In this document: positions 1 through 8,324 of the stretch, one piece after another
Layout: each line of letters opens with the position of its first letter
How positions within the stretch are numbered: the first letter of the stretch is position 1
DNA from: Nocardia pneumoniae NBRC 100136
GTDB taxonomy: Bacteria > Actinomycetota > Actinomycetes > Mycobacteriales > Mycobacteriaceae
Length of the DNA: 64,000 nt
NCBI RefSeq assembly: GCF_000308755.1
Contig: NZ_BAGF01000149.1
Span: 31,794-95,793 of the forward strand
Reading direction: 5' to 3'
The notes under the pieces: model-generated
What the model was told of the DNA's origin: nothing
Seen by the model: only the letters and a program-made list of their open reading frames with translations
The model's database searches: none
Translations under genes and position numbers: made by a program

Positions 1-15
1 TGGTCGTCGTGGTCG

Positions 16-540
16 TCATCGGGAAACCCCCTCGGCCCTGGCGGCGGTGAGTAATGCGGGTGGTTGTTCGGGCGAGTCGCTGGCCATCAGATAGACCGCC
101 ACCGTGATCAACCCGACCGCGACCAGGCGGGGCGGGGTGATCTCTCGTGCGTGAAAACCCATGAGCCCGAGGTGATCCATCACCAGCGCGACCACCATCT
201 CGCTCACGATGACCACCGCGTTGAAGGTCGCCACGCCGACGTACCTGGCGACGGTGATCATGCCGACCACCGCCACGCCGCCGATCAAGCCGCCGAACGG
301 CGCCCACCACGGCATGTTCCGCACGTCGTCCAGACTCGGCCACGCCGAGGGCGCGACCACCTTCGACACCGCCAGGAAAATCGAGAAACCGGCCAGCGCA
401 ACGGCATACGAGAACACCGCGCACAGCCACACGTTCCGCACATAGATCTTCTGGGTGTTCTGGAACCCGACCTCGACGGACCGCAACCCACCGGACACGA
501 AGATGAAGAGGAATACCAGCCCGAGACCGATGAAGGCCAT
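16..540 (-). CDS. DMT-superfamily membrane protein (YdcZ type)
   Basis: 174 aa, almost entirely hydrophobic, with about five membrane segments: residues 1-17, 38-58, 78-98, 102-120 and 138-152. The second half (glycine-rich helix, then a helix followed by DHLGLMGF and a final helix) has the layout of the short DMT_YdcZ family (usual length 140-160 aa per repeat). These are inner-membrane proteins thought to export small metabolites; the substrate cannot be read from sequence. It stands alone on the minus strand. The C-terminal tail (about 20 aa) is hydrophilic and presumably cytoplasmic. Family assignment is moderately sure, function is not. Confidence 0.7.
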   Translation of the reverse strand: MAFIGLGLVFLFIFVSGGLRSVEVGFQNTQKIYVRNVWLCAVFSYAVALAGFSIFLAVSKVVAPSAWPSLDDVRNMPWWAPFGGLIGGVAVVGMITVARYVGVATFNAVVIVSEMVVALVMDHLGLMGFHAREITPPRLVAVGLITVAVYLMASDSPEQPPALLTAARAEGVSR

Positions 541-800
541 GACCCGTCCTTCTGTTCAGGAAGCAGAAGCCATCACGAACTCAGCGACGGGCGCCCGACC
601 TTTTCGGTAGTGACACCACCTTTCGTGACCTGTGTAACGTACCGCTGTGCAACGGCACCGTCAATAGCGGCGTATCCCAACGCAGTTCGCCCGCCCACGC
701 CCAACCTGACGCCGTGGGCTCGACCGGGACCGCTCGCCCGTCGTGTCTCGAGTCATCCCGTAACCCGCTGAGCGCGAGCGCACCGGCAGTCCAGCCGCGA
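541..800. other. Intergenic gap, probable promoter of the DMT gene
   Basis: 260 bases without a convincing gene. Being upstream of the minus-strand membrane protein gene and downstream of the GyrI-like gene, it should hold the former's promoter and the latter's terminator. No clear operator or hairpin was seen. Confidence 0.3.
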
Positions 801-1295
801 CTAGGCAGGCAGCACAGGCCAGTTCAGCTCCGTGCGCAGCTCGCTCGGGTCCATCTGCGGCGTCGGCCGGGTGATGTAGACCTCCCACCGGACCGGCCCC
901 GGCGTGAGCCCATGCGCGCCGATCCAGGACCGCAAGCGGTCCCACGTAGCGCTCAACCCGTCGAACGCACCGGCGTGCACGATCCGAGCCACCTGTCCTG
1001 CGGGAAGGCGACCGGGGGTGACATCCCGGTCGAGCCGTATGCGCCGATCGACCGGGAACCCGACTTCGATATCCACCGAGCCGTCGGAGGCCTCCCGGTA
1101 CAGGCCGAACGCGGGCCCCTCGATCATCGCCTCCTGCGCGCCGATAACCTCCGGCAACGTACGGAACGACATATCGAAGAACTCACGCAACTCGCCCACC
1201 GCGACCCGGCCGTGGACGACGGCCGTGGTCACCTCGGTGAGGTCGAGCAAATGGGGATCAGCCGTCAGATCAGCTGTGATCCGGCCTGTGGTCAT
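801..1295 (-). CDS. GyrI-like small-molecule binding domain protein
   Basis: 164 aa, cytoplasmic, no HTH. The fold signature is that of the GyrI-like/AraC effector-binding family: an N-terminal strand-helix unit, a central segment with 'GPAFGLYREASDG', then 'VEVGFPVDRRI' and a C-terminal 'WEVYITRP' strand. Family members bind hydrophobic small molecules and some are hydrolases or drug-binding chaperones; stand-alone versions like this have no assigned substrate. The gene follows the low-complexity exported protein gene on the same strand with about 60 bases between, so they may be cotranscribed. Start ATG at 1295 is followed at once by the conserved domain. Confidence 0.7.
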   Translation of the reverse strand: MTTGRITADLTADPHLLDLTEVTTAVVHGRVAVGELREFFDMSFRTLPEVIGAQEAMIEGPAFGLYREASDGSVDIEVGFPVDRRIRLDRDVTPGRLPAGQVARIVHAGAFDGLSATWDRLRSWIGAHGLTPGPVRWEVYITRPTPQMDPSELRTELNWPVLPA

Positions 1296-1355
1296 GACTC
1301 TCCTTCGATGTCGTCGCGGGGCTCCGATACCACTGACGGCGGGAACGGCCGGAAT

Positions 1356-2351
1356 TCATCGGATTCGTCTGGGACCGGGGGACATGCGGACGCGGACGAT
1401 GGTGAGGACGGTGACCACCAATACCGTCATGAGCTTCATGAGGTTCCAGGGGAGAGGGTCGGTGGTCGGTTCGGCGGCTGGTAGGTCCCTTGGTCGTTGG
1501 CGGTTCGGTGGGGACGACGGCGGCTCGGCGAGGGGGCGTTCCGCCTGGAACGGGGGTGTCTGCGTGATGACTGGAAATGGAACGATTTCGGGAGCGGGCG
1601 GGCCGAGTTGGAGGGGGCTCATCGGTACCGGCGGCGGGGCGGCGGGAAGCAGGAGGAGGCAGGTCAGCAACGCGCTGCCGGTGGCGGCACTGCCGACGGC
1701 GGCGCTGCCGAGCGCCGATCCGTTCGATCCAGGGCCGATGAGGCTCGACCCCGGGCCGATGAGGCTCGACCCGAACGAGCCGAAGGCGCTGCCGGTGGCC
1801 GATCCGAGCAGGAGCAATGCGCTTCCGGTCAAGGCGCTACCGGTACACGCCATCTGGACGCTGCCGGTATCGAGTTGCAGTGCCTCGGCGGGACTGCCTG
1901 CCATGCCGTTCGGGTCGGGTGCCGCATCCGTTGTGGCGTGTGGGCCACCGTCGAGTCCCGCATCGCCGGGACCGAGAAGGCCAGGGCTGTCGGGATCGGC
2001 GCTGCCGGCGCCGAGATAGCCGGGGCGAGCGCTCGTGGGCCCGGCGCTGCCGGAAGGCGGGCGAATTGGGCCGAGAGCCAAAGGTCCACCCGAAGTCGCG
2101 CCCTCGGCATCGGAACCGAAGGCGCTGCCGGACGGCGCGGGGCCGAGGCTCGGTGCACTGCCCGCCAGGTTGGAGTCGATCCCCGGGCCCGAACTACCGG
2201 TTGGGAGGTCGCCAAGTGGTAGCCACGGTGCCGCCTCCGCGGAGGCTTCTATCGGCCGAGCCGCGAGGGCGGCAATGGTCAGGGGGAGCATCGCCGCGGC
2301 GAATCCCTTCGTGAGTCCCCGTGTTCGAGTTGCGCCTCGGTTGCTTCGCAT
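1356..2351 (-). CDS. Exported Gly/Ser/Ala/Pro-rich low-complexity protein
   Basis: 331 aa with no recognisable enzymatic domain. A basic start and a hydrophobic stretch (about residues 17-38, ending ASA-E) look like a signal peptide. The body is dominated by short repeats of the type GSA, SGSA and LIGPGS; around residues 190-215 the unit SSLIGPGSS occurs twice in tandem. Near the C-terminus a single hydrophobic helix (MKLMTVLVVTVLTIV) is followed by a positively charged tail, so the protein may be anchored with its repeat region outside. Codon use fits the genome. It could be a cell-wall spacer or surface protein; this is inference only. Confidence 0.6.
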   Translation of the reverse strand: MRSNRGATRTRGLTKGFAAAMLPLTIAALAARPIEASAEAAPWLPLGDLPTGSSGPGIDSNLAGSAPSLGPAPSGSAFGSDAEGATSGGPLALGPIRPPSGSAGPTSARPGYLGAGSADPDSPGLLGPGDAGLDGGPHATTDAAPDPNGMAGSPAEALQLDTGSVQMACTGSALTGSALLLLGSATGSAFGSFGSSLIGPGSSLIGPGSNGSALGSAAVGSAATGSALLTCLLLLPAAPPPVPMSPLQLGPPAPEIVPFPVITQTPPFQAERPLAEPPSSPPNRQRPRDLPAAEPTTDPLPWNLMKLMTVLVVTVLTIVRVRMSPGPRRIR

Positions 2352-2390
2352 CTGCTGTCGCCTCGTCGTTGTCGAAACTTGGCTGGAAGA

Positions 2391-3152
2391 TCACGTGGTG
2401 TGCTGGTAACGCGACAGTGCGAGTTCGAAAGCCTCTTTCGGGACCAGGTTTCCGCCCGAGAACGGCTCGTCGAGGTTGTAGATCGCCCGGATCACGGCAC
2501 CGACGATGGCGCCGAGCAGCGCGGTCGTCACGACACTGCGTTTGGTGACGGGGACACCGGAGAGGACCACGCTCAACAGCAGTAGGACCGTGCTGACCCA
2601 CATGGCCACGTAGAGGAATGCGGGAACTCGGTAACCGGCGTCCAGCGCACGGTCGGCGCGAGCCTGGGCTACCGTCTCCAGGCTGGTCACGGCACTGGCG
2701 CGAAGCGTGTCGATCTCGGGGTCCGCCGTGTTCACCGACGCCACCGCGTCGCGCAGTGTGTCGAGGGTGTCCTGGGTGGATTGACTGAGCCGACCGTGGT
2801 CGGCCATGACAGACCATTCCTCGTCGAGGACCTGAACGGTGTAATCGCGCACCAGACCTTGAATTCGCGTGTGGTCCGGATCCGGCATCCCGTGCGCCGC
2901 CCAATACGTATCGATGAGCGCCTTCGCTTCGGCGATGGTGTGATTGCGTGCGTTGTCGTATTGCTGCCAGGCGATCACCACGATGAACGCGACCACTGCC
3001 ATGAAGATCGTGTTGATCAAGTTGAGCACCAATGCGCCGACGGTGTCGTCGTCGGTGTGCCGCCACGTCTTCGGATGTAGACGATCCCCGGCCACGAATA
3101 CGACTATCGCGACCAGCGCGGTGAGGGCAGGCACGAGAAACTCGAAGGCCAT
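2391..3152 (-). CDS. Bestrophin-like DUF4239 membrane protein
   Basis: 253 aa from the chosen start. Two N-terminal membrane helices (about residues 5-25 and 42-62), a hydrophilic helical middle of about 100 residues, then two more helices (about 180-200 and 208-226) ending in the family-typical NLDEPFSG. This layout is that of the DUF4239/bestrophin-like family, suspected ion channels of unknown role. The ATG at 3152 is preferred over an upstream ATG at 3269 because GGAG (3160-3163) lies seven bases before it and the upstream extension is a basic, non-conserved stretch. The start lies 38 bases upstream-side of the low-complexity protein gene and could be cotranscribed with it. Confidence 0.8.
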   Translation of the reverse strand: MAFEFLVPALTALVAIVVFVAGDRLHPKTWRHTDDDTVGALVLNLINTIFMAVVAFIVVIAWQQYDNARNHTIAEAKALIDTYWAAHGMPDPDHTRIQGLVRDYTVQVLDEEWSVMADHGRLSQSTQDTLDTLRDAVASVNTADPEIDTLRASAVTSLETVAQARADRALDAGYRVPAFLYVAMWVSTVLLLLSVVLSGVPVTKRSVVTTALLGAIVGAVIRAIYNLDEPFSGGNLVPKEAFELALSRYQHTT

Positions 3153-4032
3153 GCGGCGACTCCGTTCTATCTGGGATTCGCGACCGTGGCGTCGGCGAAG
3201 TAGCGCGCGGACTGTCGCACTGCGGACGGGAAAAAGACGTGTTCTGGCGACCATTCGGTACGTCGCCATCGGGTGCCGACTCTTTCGTTTATCGCGGATC
3301 GGCCTATGGCGCAGAGTATTTCACGACCGAGCCTGCGCGGTGTCGGCTCGGGTGCGGATTGCGGCGAGATCGACCGGCGTCGCGGCGACGATCACGGTGG
3401 TCGTGCATGGTCCGGATCGATGGTCATGCGTGGTCCTCACCCCCGAGCTGGTTAACCGAGACGATGGTGCGGTCGAGCCTGTGGTCGGTCGGATCTGACG
3501 AGTGGTGCACGGAAAATCGGTACGCGACATCAGCCTGGACGAATCCGGCGAATTGTCTTATATGGCAGCGCGTTTGAGACGATTCTGATGGTAAGCCGCG
3601 AATCTGCCTGCATGTTACGGAATTTCAGAGATCGGGCCTCAGGAAAATCCGGATGGTAACGACACGCACACGATCGGGATGATGCCGCGTAACATCCTGG
3701 GACGAATCGTCGAGTGTCGGACCGAGGATGTCATGACGCGGCAAGGGGCATTCGGCGATGCCCGGCAGCCTCCCAGATCAACAAGCTTCGCCCGTCTTCA
3801 TGTCGAGGACGAAGCTGATGTGACACGGGTCGCGATCAGTTGGTGGCGCGCTACCAGCGTATAAGCGCAGGTATTCGCCGTCTTGCAGGTCAGAACGAGC
3901 TATGCCGCCGGTGTCAATGTGTGCTGTCCCACAGTCCTGATATTGCTCGTGGGTATTGACGGTCGCGAATCCATCCAGCATGGTGACCGAGGTTAGCAAG
4001 CGCTTAGTAAGCCATGGGAAAGGTTCGCCGTC
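3153..4032. other. 880-base gap with a doubtful 67-aa minus-strand ORF
   Basis: No recognisable gene. On the minus strand an ORF can be read from ATG 3981 to a stop at 3778 (67 aa, ending DMKTGEAC); its codon use is acceptable but nothing in it is recognised, and its start would overlap the operator-like site at 3993-4010. It may be a real small protein divergent from the thiolase gene or chance. The rest (3153-3777) is visibly richer in A and T than the neighbours and shows only short unsupported ORFs. Confidence 0.25.
3993..4010. promoter_or_regulatory. TetR-type (KstR2-like) operator before the thiolase gene
   Basis: TTAGCAAGCGCTTAGTAA is an imperfect palindrome centred on CG with 6 of 8 positions matching between half-sites. 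It resembles the mycobacterial KstR2 motif AnCAAGnnCTTGnT with one mismatch. It ends 22 bases before the thiolase ATG, the right place for a repressor site. The cluster's own TetR gene (10612-11259) belongs to the same broad family of acyl-CoA-responsive repressors and is the natural candidate binder. No binding evidence exists. Confidence 0.55.
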
Positions 4033-5250
4033 ATGCCCGAAGCCGTCATCGTCTCTGTCGCCCGGTCGCCGATCGGTCGTGCTGGCAAAGGGTCGTTGCG
4101 GGACCTGCGGCCGGATGACCTGGCGGCGCAGATCGTGCAGGCCGCGCTGGCGAAGGTGCCCGCCCTCGGCGCGAACGACATCGATGACCTGATGCTCGGT
4201 TGTGGCCAGCCCGCCGGTGAGTCGGGCTTCAATCTCGGGCGCGTGGTGGCGATTCTGGCGGGCCTGGACCGCGTGCCCGGCACAACGGTCAACCGGTACT
4301 GCTCGTCGAGTCTGCAGACGACCCGGATGGCGCTGCACGCGATCCGCGCCGGAGAGGGCGATGTCTTCATCTCCGCCGGTGTCGAAACCGTGAGCCGCTA
4401 TGTCAAGGGAAACGCCGACGGCCTGCCCGACACCGAGAACCCGGTGTTCGCCGACGCCGCGCGCCGGACCGCGAAATTCGCTGCCGGAGGCGAGATCTGG
4501 ACCGACCCCCGCACGGAAGACCTGCTGCCGGATGTCTACATCGCGATGGGCCAGACCGCCGAGAACGTGGCGCAGCTGTGCGGTGTGACCCGCGCCGAAC
4601 AGGACGCCTTCGGCGTGCGCAGCCAGAACCTCGCCGAGGCCGCCCTCGTCAACGGGTTCTGGGAGCGTGACATCACTCCGATCACCCTGCCGGACGGCAC
4701 CATCGTCGCCAAGGACGATGGCCCCCGGCCCGGAGTCACCGTGGAGAAGGTCGCCGAACTGAAGCCGGTCTTCCGGCCCGACGGGACGGTGACGGCCGCC
4801 AACTGCTGCCCGCTCAACGACGGCGCCGCCGCGGTCGTGATCATGTCCGACACCAAGGCCGCCGAGCTGGGCTTGACGCCACTGGCTCGGATCGTCGCGA
4901 CCGGAGTCAGCGCGCTGTCTCCCGAGATCATGGGCCTGGGACCGGTCGAGGCGTCGAAGCAGGCGCTGGCCCGCGCGGGGATGAGCATCGACGATGTCGA
5001 CCTGGTCGAAATCAACGAAGCCTTCGCCGCCCAGGTCATTCCCTCGGCGCGGGAGCTGCGTGTCGACTTCGACAAGCTCAACATCAACGGCGGCTCGATC
5101 GCGGTCGGGCACCCGTTCGGCATGACCGGCGCCCGCATCACCAGCACATTGATCAACTCCCTGCAGTTCCACGACAAGCAGATCGGTTTGGAAACCATGT
5201 GCGTCGGTGGTGGTCAGGGGATGGCCATGGTGCTCGAGCGCCTCTCCTAA
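4033..5250 (+). CDS. fadA3: Acetyl-CoA C-acyltransferase (thiolase)
   Basis: 405 aa, the normal thiolase length. Nucleophilic Cys90 in NRYCSSSLQTT, His360 in GHPFGMTGAR and the second catalytic Cys390 in CVGGGQGM are all present, so it should be active in thiolytic cleavage of 3-ketoacyl-CoA (or condensation in reverse). The sequence is very close to mycobacterial FadA3 as I remember it. It is the first gene of a long plus-strand series and follows an operator-like palindrome. GAAAGG about ten bases before the ATG serves as ribosome binding site. The substrate of the pathway is not evident; acyl chain or isoprenoid side-chain degradation is likely. Confidence 0.92.
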   Translation: MPEAVIVSVARSPIGRAGKGSLRDLRPDDLAAQIVQAALAKVPALGANDIDDLMLGCGQPAGESGFNLGRVVAILAGLDRVPGTTVNRYCSSSLQTTRMALHAIRAGEGDVFISAGVETVSRYVKGNADGLPDTENPVFADAARRTAKFAAGGEIWTDPRTEDLLPDVYIAMGQTAENVAQLCGVTRAEQDAFGVRSQNLAEAALVNGFWERDITPITLPDGTIVAKDDGPRPGVTVEKVAELKPVFRPDGTVTAANCCPLNDGAAAVVIMSDTKAAELGLTPLARIVATGVSALSPEIMGLGPVEASKQALARAGMSIDDVDLVEINEAFAAQVIPSARELRVDFDKLNINGGSIAVGHPFGMTGARITSTLINSLQFHDKQIGLETMCVGGGQGMAMVLERLS

Positions 5251-5278
5251 CCGCAACTACACGTCAAAGGACTTATTT

Positions 5279-6031
5279 GTGAACAGGTTCGAAGGTAAGA
5301 CCGCGATTGTCACCGGTGCCAGTCGGGGTATCGGGTTGGGTATCGCGCAGCGGCTGGTGGATGAGGGCGCGAACGTCGTGATCACCGCCCGCAAGCAAGA
5401 GGCTCTGGACGAGGCGGTGGAGGCGCTCGGCGGCCCGTCGCGGGCGTTGGCGGTTGCCGGTCGCGCGGATGATGTGGCGCATCAGGCCGAGACGGTGGCG
5501 CGGGCGATCGAGACCTTCGGTGGCGCTGATCTGCTGGTGAACAACACGGGGATCAATCCGGCCTTCGGCCCGATGATCGAGTTGGACCTCGATGCTGCCC
5601 GCAAGATCGTGGAGGTCAACTGCCTGGCCGCCCTGTCGTGGGTGCAGCAGGTGTATCGGGCGTGGATGAAGGATTTCGGTGGCGCGGTGGTGAACGTGTC
5701 GTCGGTGGCGGGTGTCAAACCTGCTCCGGGTATCGGGTTCTACGGTTCGAGCAAGGCGATGCTCACCCATATCACGCAGGAACTGGCGGTGGAGCTGGGG
5801 CCGAAGCTGCGGGTGAATGCGGTGGCTCCGGCGGTGGTGAAGACGAAGTTCGCTACCGCTCTCTACGAGGGCCGGGAAGAGCAGATCGCGGCGACCTATC
5901 CGTTGCAGCGACTCGGGGTGCCCGAGGACATCGCCGGTGTGGTGGCGTTCCTGCTGTCGGAGGACGCGGGCTGGCTGACCGGGCAGCTGCTGGTCGTCGA
6001 TGGTGGCATCACCCTGACCGGTGGGGTGTGA
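5279..6031 (+). CDS. SDR family oxidoreductase (FabG-like)
   Basis: 250 aa short-chain dehydrogenase. Cofactor motif TGASRGIG at 12-19, NNTG at 88-91 (usual NNAG), catalytic Ser141/142, Tyr155 and Lys159 (YGSSK). Likely oxidises a 3-hydroxyacyl-CoA or reduces its keto form with NAD(P). Start chosen as GTG 5279 with AAAGGA eight bases upstream; the longer ATG start at 5207 would overlap the thiolase. The gene lies 28 bases after the thiolase and its TGA is one base from the next ATG region, so it belongs to the same transcript. Confidence 0.88.
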   Translation: MNRFEGKTAIVTGASRGIGLGIAQRLVDEGANVVITARKQEALDEAVEALGGPSRALAVAGRADDVAHQAETVARAIETFGGADLLVNNTGINPAFGPMIELDLDAARKIVEVNCLAALSWVQQVYRAWMKDFGGAVVNVSSVAGVKPAPGIGFYGSSKAMLTHITQELAVELGPKLRVNAVAPAVVKTKFATALYEGREEQIAATYPLQRLGVPEDIAGVVAFLLSEDAGWLTGQLLVVDGGITLTGGV

Positions 6032-6032
6032 C

Positions 6033-7025
6033 ATGACGACGATGAAGGCGTGGCGGGTGCATGAGCTGGGCGAGCCGAGTGCTGTCCTGCGGTTGGAAGA
6101 CGTGGAACGTCCCGAGCCCGGACCGCGGCAGCTCCTGGTGCGGGTCGCTGGTGCGGCGGCGAACTTTCCCGATGTGTTGATGTGCCGCGGTCTCTACCAG
6201 GTGAAACCGCCGTTGCCGTTCACCCCCGGCGTCGAGCTGTGCGGCGAGGTGGTGGCGGTCGGTGCCGAGGTGAGCGAGTTCGCGGTCGGTGAGCGTGTGC
6301 TCGGGGGTGTCGTGCTGCCGCACGGTGGTTTCGCCGAATTCGCGATCATGGATGCGGCTCAGACTTTTCCGGCGCCTGCGTCGTTGGACGACGCCGAAGC
6401 GGCGGCGTTGTTCATCGGTTATCAGACCGGATGGTTCGGATTGCATCGGCGCGCCGGACTGAAGGCGGGGGAGACGCTGTTGGTGCATGCTGCCGCCGGT
6501 GGCGTGGGTAGCGCGGCGGTGCAGCTGGGCAAGGCCGCAGGCGCCCAGGTGATCGGTGTCGTGGGTGGGGCCGAGAAAGCCTCCCACGCTAAGGAATTGG
6601 GCGCTGACGTGGTCATCGACCGGCACCGGGACGATTTCGTCGAGGTCGTGAAGGAGCTGACCGGCGGCCGCGGTGCCGATGTGGTCTATGACCCGGTCGG
6701 TGGCGAGGTCTATCAGCGGTCCACGAAATGTATCGCCTTCGAAGGCCGCATCGTGGTCGTCGGATTCGCGGGCGGCGAGATCCAGAGTGCGGCGTTGAAT
6801 CACGCGCTGGTGAAGAACTATTCGATCGTCGGCCTGCATTGGGGCCTGTACAACACCTACGACCCGGCCGCGGTCACCGAATGCCATCGCGCACTCACCG
6901 CGCTCGCCGCCGATGGGCTGATCCGTCCCTTGGTGAGCGAACGACTGCCCCTGGACCGGGTCGCCGACGGAATGCAGCGGTTGGCCGGTGGCGGGACCGT
7001 CGGCCGTGTCGTGTACACGCCGTGA
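6033..7025 (+). CDS. NADPH:quinone oxidoreductase-type MDR protein
   Basis: 330 aa zinc-independent medium-chain dehydrogenase of the quinone oxidoreductase group. N-terminal GroES-like domain (PGVELCGEV around residue 70), then Rossmann domain with AAAGGVGSAAVQLGKAAGA around 155. The catalytic-zinc ligands of true alcohol dehydrogenases are missing, typical for QOR/enoyl reductase members acting on enones or enoyl-CoA thioesters with NADPH. ATG 6033 starts one base after the stop of the SDR gene; the alternative ATG at 6021 would overlap that gene. Its place among beta-oxidation genes suggests reduction of a double bond in an acyl-CoA intermediate. Confidence 0.85.
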   Translation: MTTMKAWRVHELGEPSAVLRLEDVERPEPGPRQLLVRVAGAAANFPDVLMCRGLYQVKPPLPFTPGVELCGEVVAVGAEVSEFAVGERVLGGVVLPHGGFAEFAIMDAAQTFPAPASLDDAEAAALFIGYQTGWFGLHRRAGLKAGETLLVHAAAGGVGSAAVQLGKAAGAQVIGVVGGAEKASHAKELGADVVIDRHRDDFVEVVKELTGGRGADVVYDPVGGEVYQRSTKCIAFEGRIVVVGFAGGEIQSAALNHALVKNYSIVGLHWGLYNTYDPAAVTECHRALTALAADGLIRPLVSERLPLDRVADGMQRLAGGGTVGRVVYTP

Positions 7026-7068
7026 ATTCAGCAGTTTTCATCGTAATCACGTTTTCGAGGAGTATTTG

Positions 7069-7830
7069 ATGACCATTCCGACGCAGCGGACCGCGATCGT
7101 GACCGGCGCCGCCCGGGGTATCGGTGCCGCGGTGGCGCGGCGGCTGGCCGGTGACGGTATGGCGGTGGCCGTGCTGGACTTGGAGGAGGCCGCCTGCAAG
7201 GCGACCGTGGAGCAGATCGAGTCGGCGGGTGGGCGCGCGCTGGCGGTGGGTGTGGATGTGGCCGAGGAGGCCGCGGTGAGCGCGGCGGTCGATCGGGTCG
7301 CCGCCGAGCTGGGTGCGCCGACGGTGCTGGTCAACAACGCCGGGATCACCCGCGACAACCTGCTGTTCAAGATGAGCGTCGAAGACTGGGACGCGGTGAT
7401 GAACGTGCACCTGCGCGGGTCGTTCCTCCTGTCGCGTGCCGCCCAGGCGCACATGATCGAGCAGAAATGGGGGCGCATCGTCAACCTGTCGAGCACCTCC
7501 GCGCTCGGCAACCGTGGTCAAGCCAACTACGCGGCAGCCAAGGCCGGGTTGCAGGGGTTCACCAAGACCCTCGCGATCGAACTGGGCAAGTACGGGGTGA
7601 CCGCGAATGCGATCGCGCCGGGGTTCATCGAAACGGAGATGACCGTGGCGACCGCCGAGCGGATGGGGATTCCGTTCGCCGAGTTCACCAAGGCGATCGC
7701 CGCGCAGACCCCGGTGGCGCGCACCGGCACGCCCGACGACATCGCGCACGCGGTGTCGTTCCTGGTCAGCGAAGGGGCCGGGTTCGTGTCCGGTCAGGTG
7801 ATCTACGTCGCGGGCGGACCGCGGAACTGA
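7069..7830 (+). CDS. SDR family oxidoreductase (3-oxoacyl reductase-like)
   Basis: 253 aa, closer to FabG/hydroxyacyl-CoA dehydrogenase than the SDR upstream. TGAARGIG at 12-19, NNAGIT at about 89-94, Ser141/142, Tyr155 and Lys159 (YAAAK). The C-terminal SFLVSEGAGFVSGQV is typical for the family. Start ATG 7069 has a strong GAGGAG site 7-13 bases upstream; an in-frame ATG at 6988 lies inside the previous gene and was rejected. With 43 bases to the upstream gene it remains in the operon. Two SDRs in one cluster suggest two different hydroxyl/keto steps. Confidence 0.88.
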   Translation: MTIPTQRTAIVTGAARGIGAAVARRLAGDGMAVAVLDLEEAACKATVEQIESAGGRALAVGVDVAEEAAVSAAVDRVAAELGAPTVLVNNAGITRDNLLFKMSVEDWDAVMNVHLRGSFLLSRAAQAHMIEQKWGRIVNLSSTSALGNRGQANYAAAKAGLQGFTKTLAIELGKYGVTANAIAPGFIETEMTVATAERMGIPFAEFTKAIAAQTPVARTGTPDDIAHAVSFLVSEGAGFVSGQVIYVAGGPRN

Positions 7831-7849
7831 CACGGAAGGAACACCCACC

Positions 7850-8302
7850 ATGCGTATATTCCAGGGCCTGACCGAGTTGGAGTCCGCGGTCGGCACCCAC
7901 CTCGGATACAGCGACTGGCACACCATCACCCAGCAGCAGATCGACCAGTTCGCCGAGGCGACCGGCGATCACCAGTGGATCCACGTCGACCCCGACAAGG
8001 CCGCCGCCGGTCCGTTCGGCACGACCGTCGCGCACGGATTCCTCACCCTGTCGCTGCTGCCGATGCTCACCCAGCAGATCTACACCGTGCAGGGGCTGTC
8101 CATGGGTGTCAACTACGGCACCGACAAGGTGCGCTTCCCCGCCCCGGTCCCGGTCGGCTCCCGGATCCGAGCCGGAGTCGAACTGCTGTCACTGACCCCG
8201 GGCCGCCTCGGCACGCAGGCACTCAGCCGGGTGACGATCGAGATCGAAGGCTCGGGCAAACCCGCGTGCGTAGCCGATTCCGTCGCGGTGTTGGTGCCGT
8301 GA
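7850..8302 (+). CDS. htdZ: MaoC-family 3-hydroxyacyl-thioester dehydratase
   Basis: 150 aa single hot-dog domain. The hydratase 2 motif is intact: Asp40 and His45 in ATGDHQWIHVD, followed by AAAGPFGTTVAHGF. These positions match the catalytic pair described for mycobacterial HtdZ (Rv0130), to which the whole protein is very similar. It should add water to trans-2-enoyl-CoA to give the (R)-3-hydroxyacyl-CoA. It sits 19 bases after an SDR gene, which would oxidise the (R)-hydroxyl, and just before two acyl-CoA dehydrogenases: a complete beta-oxidation round together with the thiolase. Confidence 0.9.
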   Translation: MRIFQGLTELESAVGTHLGYSDWHTITQQQIDQFAEATGDHQWIHVDPDKAAAGPFGTTVAHGFLTLSLLPMLTQQIYTVQGLSMGVNYGTDKVRFPAPVPVGSRIRAGVELLSLTPGRLGTQALSRVTIEIEGSGKPACVADSVAVLVP

Positions 8303-8324
8303 TCACCGATCTGGAGGATGACAG

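Noticed and set aside
3778..5256. 492-aa minus-strand ORF across the thiolase gene
   Set aside because: It is the antisense reading of a clearly coding thiolase in high-GC DNA. Only its last 67 codons lie outside and these are mentioned as a doubtful small ORF.
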